Shown: piece by piece, positions 11,678 to 21,539 of the stretch
Layout: each line of letters begins with the position of its first letter
How positions within the stretch are numbered: position 1 is the first letter of the stretch
Source of the DNA: Macrolepiota albuminosa
Lineage: Eukaryota > Basidiomycota > Agaricomycetes > Agaricales > Agaricaceae
Assembly: GCA_027475525.1 (NCBI GenBank)
Contig: JAMWFC010000054.1
Coordinates: forward strand, 1,976,468-2,040,467
DNA length: 64,000 nucleotides
Reading direction: 5' to 3'
Translations under genes and position numbers: made by a program
Notes under the pieces: generated by a model
Seen by the model: only the letters and a program-made list of their open reading frames with translations
What the model was told of the DNA's origin: nothing
The model's database searches: none

Positions 11678-12303
11678 TCACTCATTCAGCCCCGTCAAGA
11701 GGTGGATTTTGATGCTCGCGATTCCCCCACGTGGTGTTGCATAGAAAACAGCGAAGGGTAAAGCTACATATTCAGTGGATACTTCCCATGCATGACCCAC
11801 GTGAGTGGACTGTAAGGATGATCCTCCAGGGTTAATTGTCCCGTAAGGTACGCGCTCTCCATCGGAATTCACCCAAAAGATTTGGATATTGGCTTGAAGG
11901 CGATTTTCAAACTTGATCGTGGTATACGCGCCCTCTTTCGGCGAGAAGACGTCTCGGACACCAGACGCTGGCATGGCCATGAGATACTAAGAGGCGATAT
12001 ACTAGTCAGTATGGCAAGTTGTGAACCAAATCGTCGACAAACATTCAGAGATATGTCCGTGTTGAGCATGACGCAAGATGGTTCGGGCGCAGCGTAATAA
12101 ATCTTTGCCTCTTCCTGAAATGAGAACTTTACCTCCCAGGGTTGATGGGGGTATGTTGGCATCTCCCAGGTATGGTATTTGCCTGGTCCCTGAGCCTCAG
12201 CCGCAATGGTTCGATTTCCTTGGTCGTCAATCTTGTAGATCGATGCCTTTGTGTCATTGGGAAGGTCGTTGATGAAATGGATGGTCGTCTGTTTTCCCTC
12301 CAT
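11678..12303 (-). CDS. small protein with two VHL beta-domain-like repeats
   Basis: Two exons (12303-12043 and 11986-11678) around a 56-nt intron with a CTGACT branch site give about 189 residues. Each half is a short beta-rich unit. Repeat 1 begins TTIHFINDLPNDTKASIYKI and continues with a PWEVKF strand. Repeat 2 begins TTIKFENRLQANIQIFWVN, with VPYGTINPGG and GHAWEV. The pattern of aromatic residue + N-x-DG + PYGT-x-x-PG + HxW matches the beta domain of von Hippel-Lindau protein, better in repeat 2 than repeat 1. No VHL alpha domain, which binds elongin C, is present and there is no signal peptide. In animals this domain recognises hydroxyproline; its role in fungi is not established and none is claimed here. 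The start at 12303 is chosen because the frame is closed upstream. Confidence 0.65.
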
Positions 12304-12319
12304 GACGGTACGTGCTTGG

Positions 12320-12700
12320 AGATCGCTAGGATACGGTTGTAGTATGAGTTCCTGGGAATGAAGCGCTCGAATTGAACCTCTGCTGACAAGAAACTAGGAG
12401 ACCTACTGAAGGCGAACTTGGAGTCGTCTGGGAAGATTTGTGAGACTGGTCGACCATCTTGTTGCGGAAGAATTTTAGTACAGCAGTGGAGAATTCTGAG
12501 TGTTGGTGGTTGGTATCGTTATCCGCGTCAAGGCGAGTTCCGAAGGTAAGGAGCCTTTTCGGAGGCCTCTGCGAAACAAGCATCCACATCGTTCAGCAGT
12601 CCCTCCCACATGCCGGACTCTCACAAGAGGAACTTGAAGCCGTCCTCGGCATGGCGCCAGTAAAGTGGCAGTGTTTGGCAGGACACCCCCATCAAACCTG
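12320..12700 (-). pseudogene. unidentified coding-like fragment
   Basis: Minus-strand frames read like protein but are interrupted. One reads WRHAEDGFKFLL, then a stop, then ESGMWEGLLNDVDACFAEAS. After another stop, and in a different frame, comes SQIFPDDSKFAFS and FERFIPRNSYYN. I do not recognise the family. Lack of an ATG-led model and the in-frame stops suggest a broken gene or a missed multi-exon gene. It lies just upstream of the VHL-like gene on the same strand and could be its decayed 5' part. Confidence 0.25.
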
Positions 12701-13844
12701 ACGTCACCCATCAAACGGCTGCCAAACTTCCGTCCCACTACCCAAACCTCGTTGAACGCACGAGTGACGACATGACCCACTGCAACCATGAAATAATGAA
12801 GGAGACTCCAGGAGGGGAAAAGATGAAGGGAGAACCAAAGGAGAGGGAAAAAGGGAGCAACCGAGCAGTGGAGGAGGAAAGATACCACCATGCACGCTGA
12901 GTACTGGGAAAGCAGTTACCAGTGCTCAGCCTCGGTAAATCTATAATCCGAGCACCTAGGCCCGTCAACGTGGCAAACTGACGGCCGAATACCACAAAAA
13001 TATCAGTGGTCCATGCCCACAACAGAAAATTAAAAGTCTACTTCAATTACACTTGGACTACTTTGGAATAAAAGTAATACTTCCATTTCGCAACATTGGT
13101 AAAATACATGGCATATTACTGTAGTTTGTACTAGCCCTCTCAATTGCTTCGGACAATAGTAAATTGATGTTTTGGGCCGCGTGCTGCGGCCGTTTGGGCG
13201 CTATCTCATGATCCATTTTTTCTTCTCCTTTTTTCTTCGTGACTTGCCTCTTCACCCCTTCTTTCTTTTGTCTCAATCTGCGTAAACAGAATCCTGAGTG
13301 TTAGTGGTTGGTATCGTTCGCTTCTCATAGTCCTATTTCATCACCCACAAAAATGAACTGACAAGTATTACAGATCGGTCTTTCTCTTGCTGAATTGAGC
13401 CATGTACGACTCTCTTGGAAAGAAAATTACTTTTCCAAGCTCAGGTTGGAGTGTTCACCACGAGAAGACGCGCAGGAATTGATGTTAGGATTTAGCAATC
13501 TTTACCTCGTGTTCTTAACACTCATAGAGAGATATTTCGGTGGAGACCAACCAAAACTTGCACATAACATGTGAATTAGACCAGTAACGGCGATTTTGTG
13601 GGCAGTGGTGTTTCGAAGTTGAGCTTGTTTCAAGTAATAGGTGAATTTGTTGGTGGACAGGCAAGGAAAAGACAAATGAATGACATCTCGGGTCCGACAA
13701 TTTTCGACTCATCGAAACTTTTGACGGAGCCAAAATGGAAATAGGAATGGAAGCAATGGATTAAAAAAAATTGAAATTGTTCCATGGTAGTAGTACACAA
13801 GGTAATTTAAGAAGTTGGATATCTATATAATAAATTAAAGTACA
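12701..13844. other. intergenic, no gene recognised
   Basis: Open frames here overlap on both strands without domain signals. A roughly 30-bp segment at 13288-13318 is nearly the same as 12489-12519 (share CTGAGTGTT-GTGGTTGGTATCGTT), a small dispersed direct repeat. Confidence 0.4.
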
Positions 13845-16800
13845 TTAAGCTGAAACAAACCTGAATCCCATACTACTTGACTCAGTAGCTCCATTGTTAA
13901 TCAAAGCTCCATTGTTTCCGAGTGTTACGTATTGTTTGTTAGATGCGGCAAGTATGGAATAGATGCCACTTGCTGCACCACGCTTCGGACGTATTATGAA
14001 GGTTTCCCATGCGGATGCGGTACCACGGGAGGCAGAGATGGCATGTGATCCGCTAATGTCTGCGGTAACAAATTGGTTCGTAGATACCGCCTTTATTGTC
14101 CCTGCGTTGGGAGCAAAAGCAAGCTGGAATTTGGCAGCAAGACTTTGGGAGGCAGAAGACGCAATGAGATCGGGAAGAGTAGATGAGGTGACGTAGGCAT
14201 TAGTGGTGACGGACTGGATATAGTAGGTGCCAAGGGGATTAGAAGGTGCCGAGGCACATAGGTTGGATGCTCCTGGACGAGTGGACAAAAAGTAAAGTTG
14301 ATTACTAAAAGTGTTCCCGGTACCCCACGACGTTAACGAGGAGGAAAGTTGCGCTGCAGCCACGGGGTTAACTTGAGAGTATGCGAGATAGATCACAGAT
14401 TTCCATTCGTCGCCATAAGTAGGATTGTTTAATTCTTCAAGCGTGTAATCGTGAACAGCCTGTGCCCAGGCTGTATCATACATGTATTCATTAATGGGCG
14501 TCACAGGTAAAATCTGGATAGCAGCAATTTCGATCTTTTGGTCTCCCCAAAAGCTGCAAAACGAAGTTAGGAGAGAAGTACGCAACTACAAAAATAGAGA
14601 GACGCTTACAGCCATGCGCCTGCCTGCCAGTCCATGACATTGCCCATTGTAATGAGATTACGGAGACCTTGTTCAGGATATGGCTGATCTCTATCTGTGG
14701 CGCTAGCTTTGGGGTAGAGGTGCCAATACACTTGTGCAGCGTGTTGTTCCGTGGCGATCAATAGCCGCGCGTAGTTCTTGATTTCGGCGTTATTCGTGGC
14801 ATCGGCCCACAAAAGTGCACCGTAGTAGCCATTTACTGCTTCGCCAATCGACTCTTGATCACGACCGCCCCCACCATTGGAGATACCGGAGGCTTCGTAA
14901 CACAAAAGTTAGCCGAAAAGCTCATGAACCCCGAAGAAAAACATGTATACCCCATGAATGGCCGGCGAACCAATCCCTACATCTTGTAATAGGGAAGTAT
15001 GGATCGTTCCTCGACGGATTGACAATGTCACGGAGGAACCACTTCATGGTTGGCCCGAATGTGTTCGACCAGCCACTGTCATGTCTAAGCGAGACTGGAT
15101 CAGAATAACAACTCCGCGATTAAAAGAGAAACTGGTACTTTGCAATAACGGCTGCCGCAGCAAGGAAATAGCCATAATGAAAGTGATGATCGTTGTAATA
15201 TCCATTTCCGTAATCAATCCACACGTTGTTGTATCCCGCACGATTGATGATCCCACCCCACCCAGTCTCGTACGCTGGAACCGCTGTCGATGCTGAATTG
15301 AACTTTTTTGTGAGCTAGATCAGCAGGGCGGTAGCAACATAAGACTTTTGTGACGAACCATATAACCAATTGAACCTTTCAACCAATTGATTACAGGCTG
15401 TACAAGATCATTCCGGCCGACATGTTCTGCGATCAATCTGATAAAAAAAATCAGCACGAGTAAAGGTATGAAGAAAAAGACACTTGCGCCAGGCGCGAGA
15501 CTGCCGCAAGGCGTCCACCAAAGAAGTAAAAGTCACCTGGCATCGTGACAGCGGGGAGGTTAGCAATCTCATACTGAAGACCAGCTATCAGATTCTGAGT
15601 GCAAGACGCATCCGGAGAACGAGGTGCATTCCAAGTAATTGTTGGGAGGTTATAGACCAAGTTCCAAACGTTTCCCAAGGCGGGGTACATATACCCTTTA
15701 GTCGTGAGATACGAGAGGGAAGATGTCGACGGGAAGTTGGGGTTATGCATTTTGATGCTACAACATTGTTCATTAGAAGTGGACGGAAACCTCCTGACAC
15801 TACACACCGATGATGAGGCCATGTCAACATGAGAAGGTTAGCTGCATTCCCAGTAACTGTCCACGTGAAGCGAAGTGTACCGACGTCTCCGTTGAAGTCG
15901 TAGTCTGTTTTTACGCCTGTAGGGTAATTGGCAACATACTGATCGAGGAGCGCCTTATGAGACGAAGAGTTCAGCTTCACCACTCGCAGTACACCGTTGA
16001 ACTGTGCACCAGCAACGATTGTACCAGCACTATTCGCAGTGAGGCGGAGCGCACCAGACAATGAATATATGATATAGGTGCCGGCACCGTTGACAACTTG
16101 AAAAGAAGTACCGGTGACAGTGGCTGTAGGACGAGTCACACTCCACTCGGTGCTTGTCTAAAAAGTCACTCACTGCTAGCGCCACCGCCAAGTGTCTTCC
16201 CGGCGAAAGATGTGATAGGACCTTTGGCACTTGTGAGTTTCGGTGTCGCGCCCACATATGAGAAGGTGAGGTACGGAGATCCCGGTACAAGGTAGCTTGT
16301 CATCGTGCTTGACCCCGTGAAATATTGTACTGTCACGGATTGAGAATCCTTGAAGATCTGATGAGCACTGACGTAAGTATATATAGACATCAAAGACCTC
16401 ACCCAAGATAAAGCCTTGCGGTTCTGAACATTTCCATTGTGTTCCACAAACCCAACAGACCAGTCGGTCTGTGTTGACTGATGGATGGACGTCCCGTCAA
16501 AGTTCCGCGAAGACGAGACACCAAACTGAATCCCAGTAGCACCCAAGCTGCTCTGATATGGAAATGGCCCGCCAACGATACTTCATGATAAAGATATTGA
16601 TCTGATCGTCCAAAATCAACTGCAGCACAACTCACGCGCTGCCATCTCCGGCACCAAAGCCAACCCACCAGTCATTCGTGGGGAACGGAGGAGAAGAGCC
16701 TTGGAAGAAAGAGTTGGGGGGTTGGTCGTTGGCTATAGATCCTCCAGCGGGTGCAGGCCTGTCCGTACCAACAGGCCCAAAGACGAGGCCGACAACATCG

Positions 16801-16856
16801 CGAAAGGCAGACAATCCACAGAAAGTGGAGAAAACAAACCTTTGGAACCGGACCAT
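13845..16856 (-). CDS. GH81 endo-beta-1,3-glucanase with C-terminal fascin-like beta-trefoil
   Basis: About ten introns split a protein of roughly 830 residues. The N-terminal part carries the GH81 landmark [19 protein letters not shown], and the middle has [17 protein letters not shown]. Further on come [19 protein letters not shown] and then [13 protein letters not shown] and [14 protein letters not shown]. The Asp of RDWF and the two Glu of QESIGE are at the positions of the GH81 catalytic residues (Asp, then Glu-x3-Glu), so an active hydrolase of 1,3-beta-glucan is expected, acting in wall turnover or mycoparasitism. After the catalytic part, about 130 residues (GTYYIQS..., [35 protein letters not shown]) look like a fascin/actin-crosslinking beta-trefoil. 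Splicing joins AAG-TAC-CA to A-CAT and TGG-G to CC-TCC across introns. One border near 15360 is unsure. No clear signal peptide is seen at this start. Confidence 0.88.
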
Positions 16857-16894
16857 TTCGCATTGACCTAGCGTAGAGCAGGGACCATCAGCCC

Positions 16895-16900
16895 TTTATA
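16895..16900 (-). promoter_or_regulatory. TATA box of the GH81 gene
   Basis: TATAAA on the minus strand lies about 39 nt upstream of the ATG at 16856, the same geometry as in the phosphoesterase and GH115 genes. Confidence 0.55.
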
Positions 16901-18909
16901 GTTTAGAAAAACTATGCAACCGAGGAAATGAATATTCCTCCGAACTCGTGTCTCTGAATCAGTAACCAGACACTCCTTTGAGCCAAATGGGTTAGAGAGG
17001 CTAAAGGTTGGTAGATACTAACAAAGATAAGCGATAAGTGCATGGTCAAAGTGACTGGCGGACATGAGGATCGTCCGTCGGTAGCACACATGGTATAGCA
17101 GATGACTATGACTATGTCGAGTTCAATTGGGTCGTGAGCACTGGACAACAACCGGCTTTGGCAAAAGAAAGGAAGGTATCTCCCACGTGCCCCAGTATTG
17201 TTCTGGAGCATGCGTTGTGCTCGAAACGGGGGAAAGTCCATAACCTTCTGAGCTGACGCATGGTGAAGAGCAGATGACGACACGCTTAATTATGGAAAAG
17301 ACCTTGTTGATTTATGATAATGGGGATGAGCTGAGAACTGAGTAAAGACGGGAAAGGTACGTTCAACAACGTCAAATGAACACATGAGATCCGAATGGTC
17401 TCACATTAAAACACAGAAATACGCGGCGTATCCCGTCAGCAAAAGTCGACTTGTCGCAGTCAGATGACGAAAAACATAGATCTCGTGCACACATACTCCG
17501 CTTGCCAACCCAAGGAAGACGAAACAAGCAAAGAGAGTGGATCATACTGGTCATTTGAACGCGTTGGTTTTCTTGCAAAGATACTGTATCGGATGGTCCG
17601 CATTCATGGTGTCAAGTAAAGTATGTATTTACTTTTAGCCCCTTTCGGAGTAAAAAAAAACGGTAATTTCTCATGTGATGCGAAACGAATTTGTGATGGG
17701 AGCTTGCCTGTTATGGCTAAGGCCACGGCACACTTGAGTCTCACGGTGAGAACTGGGATAAGTCTTCTGTTGCGAAAAACTAAACTGTCTAGAACATCGG
17801 TAAAGTCTTATAAGTAAGCGAGGGATAATAGGGAAAAATTAAAGGATACGGTATTCCGGGCTACAAAATTTCTCCAGTCAGTTTCTTAATTAACGTAATC
17901 ACATTAAGACATCCCTGCCGGTACCTGCACGTAACTGATTAGCAGGGAAGAGTATACTGACTGACTAAGTAGGTCCTTCTTAATGTATCGTTTCATGTTT
18001 CTCTACAGCCAATAAATCTGTCGTGAAACTTGCACGAACCCAGGGCAAGGAGTCGTCCTCACAGACTTAGGCACATTTGCCTCTTGCTGACACCTTTGGC
18101 GGTGTCATCGAACTCCGATGCTCGACTTCGGAACCAAGGTGATGCAATAAGCAGCTATTCCTTGAGATGATTCCAAATGATTCCCCGACAGAAAAAGCTC
18201 CTTCGCTGAGTGATCTGCTTCGATCTTCTTCCACTCTTTTTGTCGAAAACAATACCAGTTTTATGTCACCAGGAATTTCTAGCATTTCTGATAGAGCTAT
18301 TCTATAGGGTCATTTACGATATCACCTAGATGGTCTCCCTGCAACGTGCTGAACACAGCACTATCTGGCAGACCTTGATGTTGAATCTCCTTGATTCATA
18401 GTCAACATTCAACCGAACAACTTTTCGAGGGAAGCTGTCCTACCTAATGCGGATGTATGATTGAGGCAGTGTTATGAGACACATCAGTTTCCATATCTGG
18501 AGATCTGTTCAAATTTGGCGGGATACATGCATATTGTCATAAAAGCTGAGCTTTGTCTCAACTCATAAGGTTTCCTCTCGTCATGTCCTTATTCAGAGGG
18601 GGAGTGTGGTCACTTTGCTCGGCACGGAGCTTCTGAGCTTAACAGCTGGAATAAACTTGATATGTCTTCTGCGGTTGGATCAAGCGCGATTTTCACGCTG
18701 CTCGCAGCTGACCGGTGACATTGACGGGGGCTGCGGAGGACTCTAACCGGATGTCATTTGACCTCGGAGTCCTTTCGAGTCTGGTTTGTTCACCTTTGAA
18801 CCGCGATTGACTCTTCACGATACATGTAATAGTCTAATTCATGACAGCTGTCCGAAGAGCCATGAATGTCCTCATTACGTGAATAACATGGTTCTGGTTC
18901 TTTATACAT
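16901..18909. other. 2-kb intergenic region, no gene recognised
   Basis: Only short open frames occur here (up to about 120 codons at 16912-17283, minus), with no motifs or intron-exon pattern. It probably holds the upstream control region of the GH81 gene. Confidence 0.5.
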
Positions 18910-18990
18910 GGGCACATGGTGTAGCTGGTTATCACGCTCGCTTTGCATCTTGTCTGCGAGTGGTCTCCGGTTCGATTCCGGATGTGTCCA
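18910..18990 (+). tRNA. tRNA-Ala (anticodon UGC), with short intron
   Basis: The acceptor arms GGGCACA and TGTGTCC pair over 7 bp with a G3-U70 wobble, the alanine identity element. The D-arm A box TGGTGTAGCTGG and the B box GGTTCGATTCC match pol III promoters, and the T stem TCCGG/CCGGA is perfect. The anticodon stem is CTCGC/GCGAG and the loop begins TTTGCA, giving UGC. The loop is 14 nt instead of 7, so an intron of about 7 nt lies just 3' of the anticodon. TTTCTTTT follows as terminator. Confidence 0.93.
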
Positions 18991-19183
18991 TTTCTTTTAT
19001 TTATCTCTTGAACGTACAACACACCCACTTTTTATATACTCCCAATACCCGAACCCTCTCACAAATTAATCTTCAGAACTGTGTTAGATGCTTGTATCCT
19101 ATTTCTTGATCTTTTGGTTGTCGCATTAGGGAAATTCAAAGTTGGTGTAACCATTGATTCAAATTGACAGATTTAGATGTAAT
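18991..19183. other. spacer between tRNA-Ala and DIRS-type element
   Basis: Unique sequence of 193 bp, with no feature beyond the T-rich tRNA terminator. Confidence 0.5.
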
Positions 19184-19358
19184 TTTCGCACCTGTGTTGG
19201 CGGACCAAGTTATGTTATCACTTTAACGATCTATAAAATATAGTTTATTTGTTTATATGACATATAACCTACATACGATATCCCTAGGTGGGTGTATCCG
19301 TCCGCGCCCAGAATAGGGGCGACCGGGTGACCTCCTCGCGCTAAATAATCGAAACCCC
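19184..19358 (-). repeat. split direct repeat B2 of DIRS element
   Basis: This 175-bp sequence is repeated without visible mismatch at 19617-19791, an offset of 433 bp. It forms the outer 3' end of the element. Confidence 0.92.
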
Positions 19359-19482
19359 GCGAAAAGGTGAGATAGAATATGTAGGTAAAGGATGGTTACG
19401 ATCCAATAGGGATGAAGTAATTCCTAAATATGTATTGTCTGTCTATAACTACTTAAATGAATATAAGGTGAGGGTGGGTGGG

Positions 19483-19619
19483 CGCAGAAAGAAGAGGAAG
19501 TTTACTGAGTATATGCGTGAGGTGGCGGTTGTCAATCAACCGATTCTGGTCACGCCTAAGTCACGGCCCAAAATTCACGGTTCGTTCATTCCGTGCCTCC
19601 CTTCCGAATCGTGCTATTT
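19483..19619 (-). repeat. split direct repeat A2 of DIRS element
   Basis: The 137-bp copy of A1 (25788-25924, offset 6305) overlaps or abuts B1 at its inner side. A1 and A2 show no visible differences. Confidence 0.92.
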
Positions 19620-19791
19620 CGCACCTGTGTTGGCGGACCAAGTTATGTTATCACTTTAACGATCTATAAAATATAGTTTATTTGTTTATATGACATATAA
19701 CCTACATACGATATCCCTAGGTGGGTGTATCCGTCCGCGCCCAGAATAGGGGCGACCGGGTGACCTCCTCGCGCTAAATAATCGAAACCCC
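19617..19791 (-). repeat. split direct repeat B1 of DIRS element
   Basis: The inner copy of B lies directly after the tyrosine recombinase gene, whose stop is at 19849. Confidence 0.92.
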
Positions 19792-19848
19792 AATTCGCAG
19801 AAGCCGAGGCGAAACGGAGAAAGCGAAGAGGTCCACCCCCACCGAAGG

Positions 19849-21192
19849 CTAATGACGATCCAAATGCGACATGATCGGCTTTAGTAATTCGACATACATC
19901 GGCGCGATGATTTCAAGAGAACGCCAATATCTCAAAAAGGAATCTGACGTCCATCTACCCAAGAGTTTGACGATGTCAGGGGGTACGCCTTGTAGTAACA
20001 GCTCCGTGGTTCCTCCAATGCGAAAGCAGTGACCAGTAATGCGTGGGAATTTATGTTTTGCAAGAATAGCAGTTACTCGTCTCAAAAGTCTCCGTAAGGT
20101 CAAACCCATGAGAATACCGGAAGCGTTACGGAAGGCAGCTACAGTGTCGGTGGTTTGACACCTGTTGACGCGAGCATGATTTTCCAAAGCCGCGATGGGG
20201 TCGAGTTTGAGGCGTTGTCTCGAAACCATGACTGTCTCTCCTTTTGTTCCCCCTCTTTTAGTTCGAGGCAAATGCAATGTGCGCGATCCAGACCTATTCG
20301 GGTTACCAAATTGTTGCCAAGTGGGAGTCAGAGCTACGTTGAAGTCTTTCTCCGTCTTTGGACATATCTCCCCCATACGAATTTGAGACCAGAAACTAGT
20401 GGTGACGATTGCCCAAATGCATGCGTCTTCAGGGGAACCCATATCCAAATTATTCCTAATTACATCCAACATTTCACTGGAAACAGGAGGGCGTTTTGGC
20501 TTGATGGATTCCTGAGGACGAAGGTTCTCCGTTCCTTTAAGCGTATATTTGAGCCTGGAAGATCCCATCCATGGAAGGTTATTTTGAACATGCCATGCCT
20601 TCACAGCTGCAATCTTTGCAGCTGCAGTGCCTCCCGCCCTAGAGCCTGCCATAGAAGCGGCAAAGGAACATAATAGATCCTCCGAAACGACTCCTGTAGG
20701 AGCGATTCCCCTAGAATGGCAAAATGAGAAGAATTGCTTCACTGATGCGTCATATCTATCCAGAGTCGAGTGAGACCAAGCATGATTGATGACGTAGTCC
20801 ACCATCTGTTTGTCCTTGCAAGAAATCAGGTCGACGTTGACGGCTTGTACAGGCGCCTCGTTGTGGACAGGCTTCCGATGTACATGCGGCTCGTTGTGGA
20901 CAGGCTTTCGTGGGTCCTTCAAGTGGACAGGCTTTCGAGGGTCCTTCAAAGAATTCGAATGGACGGTGACGGTTTCCATAGGCAAATAATTGTGGACAAG
21001 CTTTCGAGGAAGGAAAGGGGTTGACAATCGGGATAAATTCTGAGATAGATCATATGGTTTGAAACGTCGTGATTTCCTGTCGTTGCCAGTTGAATCTCTA
21101 CACCTGGCAAAGATGAAACCACTCATAGTAGCCATTGCTATGACGGTTAACTCGGATGAAGTAGGGCAAGTTGTCAGCCCCTCCCTCCCCAC
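19849..21192 (-). CDS. DIRS-element tyrosine recombinase (integrase)
   Basis: One uninterrupted frame of 447 residues. The N-terminal quarter contains tandem PRKPVH-like repeats (KDPRKPVHLKDPRKPVHNE). A SAM-like core-binding region (SHSTLDRYDASVKQFFSFC) follows near residues 135-155. The catalytic domain shows the first Arg in SQIRMGEI (about residue 278) and the box GHCFRIGG, which gives H-x-x-R (about residue 395). It also has GRWTSDSFLRYWR (Trp in place of the second His, usual for this group), with a candidate nucleophile Tyr in RYW or in the following IAPMY. Such recombinases insert circular double-stranded cDNA without making target duplications. All key residues are present, so the protein may be active. 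Confidence 0.9.
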   Translation of the reverse strand: MGREGLTTCPTSSELTVIAMATMSGFIFARCRDSTGNDRKSRRFKPYDLSQNLSRLSTPFLPRKLVHNYLPMETVTVHSNSLKDPRKPVHLKDPRKPVHNEPHVHRKPVHNEAPVQAVNVDLISCKDKQMVDYVINHAWSHSTLDRYDASVKQFFSFCHSRGIAPTGVVSEDLLCSFAASMAGSRAGGTAAAKIAAVKAWHVQNNLPWMGSSRLKYTLKGTENLRPQESIKPKRPPVSSEMLDVIRNNLDMGSPEDACIWAIVTTSFWSQIRMGEICPKTEKDFNVALTPTWQQFGNPNRSGSRTLHLPRTKRGGTKGETVMVSRQRLKLDPIAALENHARVNRCQTTDTVAAFRNASGILMGLTLRRLLRRVTAILAKHKFPRITGHCFRIGGTTELLLQGVPPDIVKLLGRWTSDSFLRYWRSLEIIAPMYVELLKPIMSHLDRH

Positions 21193-21539
21193 TAAACGCC
21201 CAAAATTGAGGATGACGGTTTTCTGACATTATAGGTCTAATAATTCGATGCCATAACTACAAGGTAGAAACACAAGTCCAGAAAAGAGTCCATGAATCTC
21301 TGTATGCGATTGAGTCTATATGAAGTCCGACTTTCTTTGTATGCAATTTGTAAACTCGAGAAACTATGTATGCGATTGAGTCCATATGAAGTCTGAGTTT
21401 CTTTGTATGCGATTTGTAAAGTGATATGTTCTGCAAGCTACACTCCTTGAAGTGCGGGTAAGGCAAGTGCGAATGATATGGGATGAAAGCGAGTGCTTGG
21501 CGTAAAACCGTGTACTGGAAATGACATGGATGGAATGAA
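21193..21539. repeat. inter-ORF spacer with 66-bp tandem repeat
   Basis: Two imperfect 66-bp copies start at 21301 and 21367, sharing TGTATGCGATTGAGTC and TTCTTTGTATGC. The spacer separates the recombinase and RT reading frames and could hold an intron or a recombinase promoter. No coding signal is seen. Confidence 0.6.
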
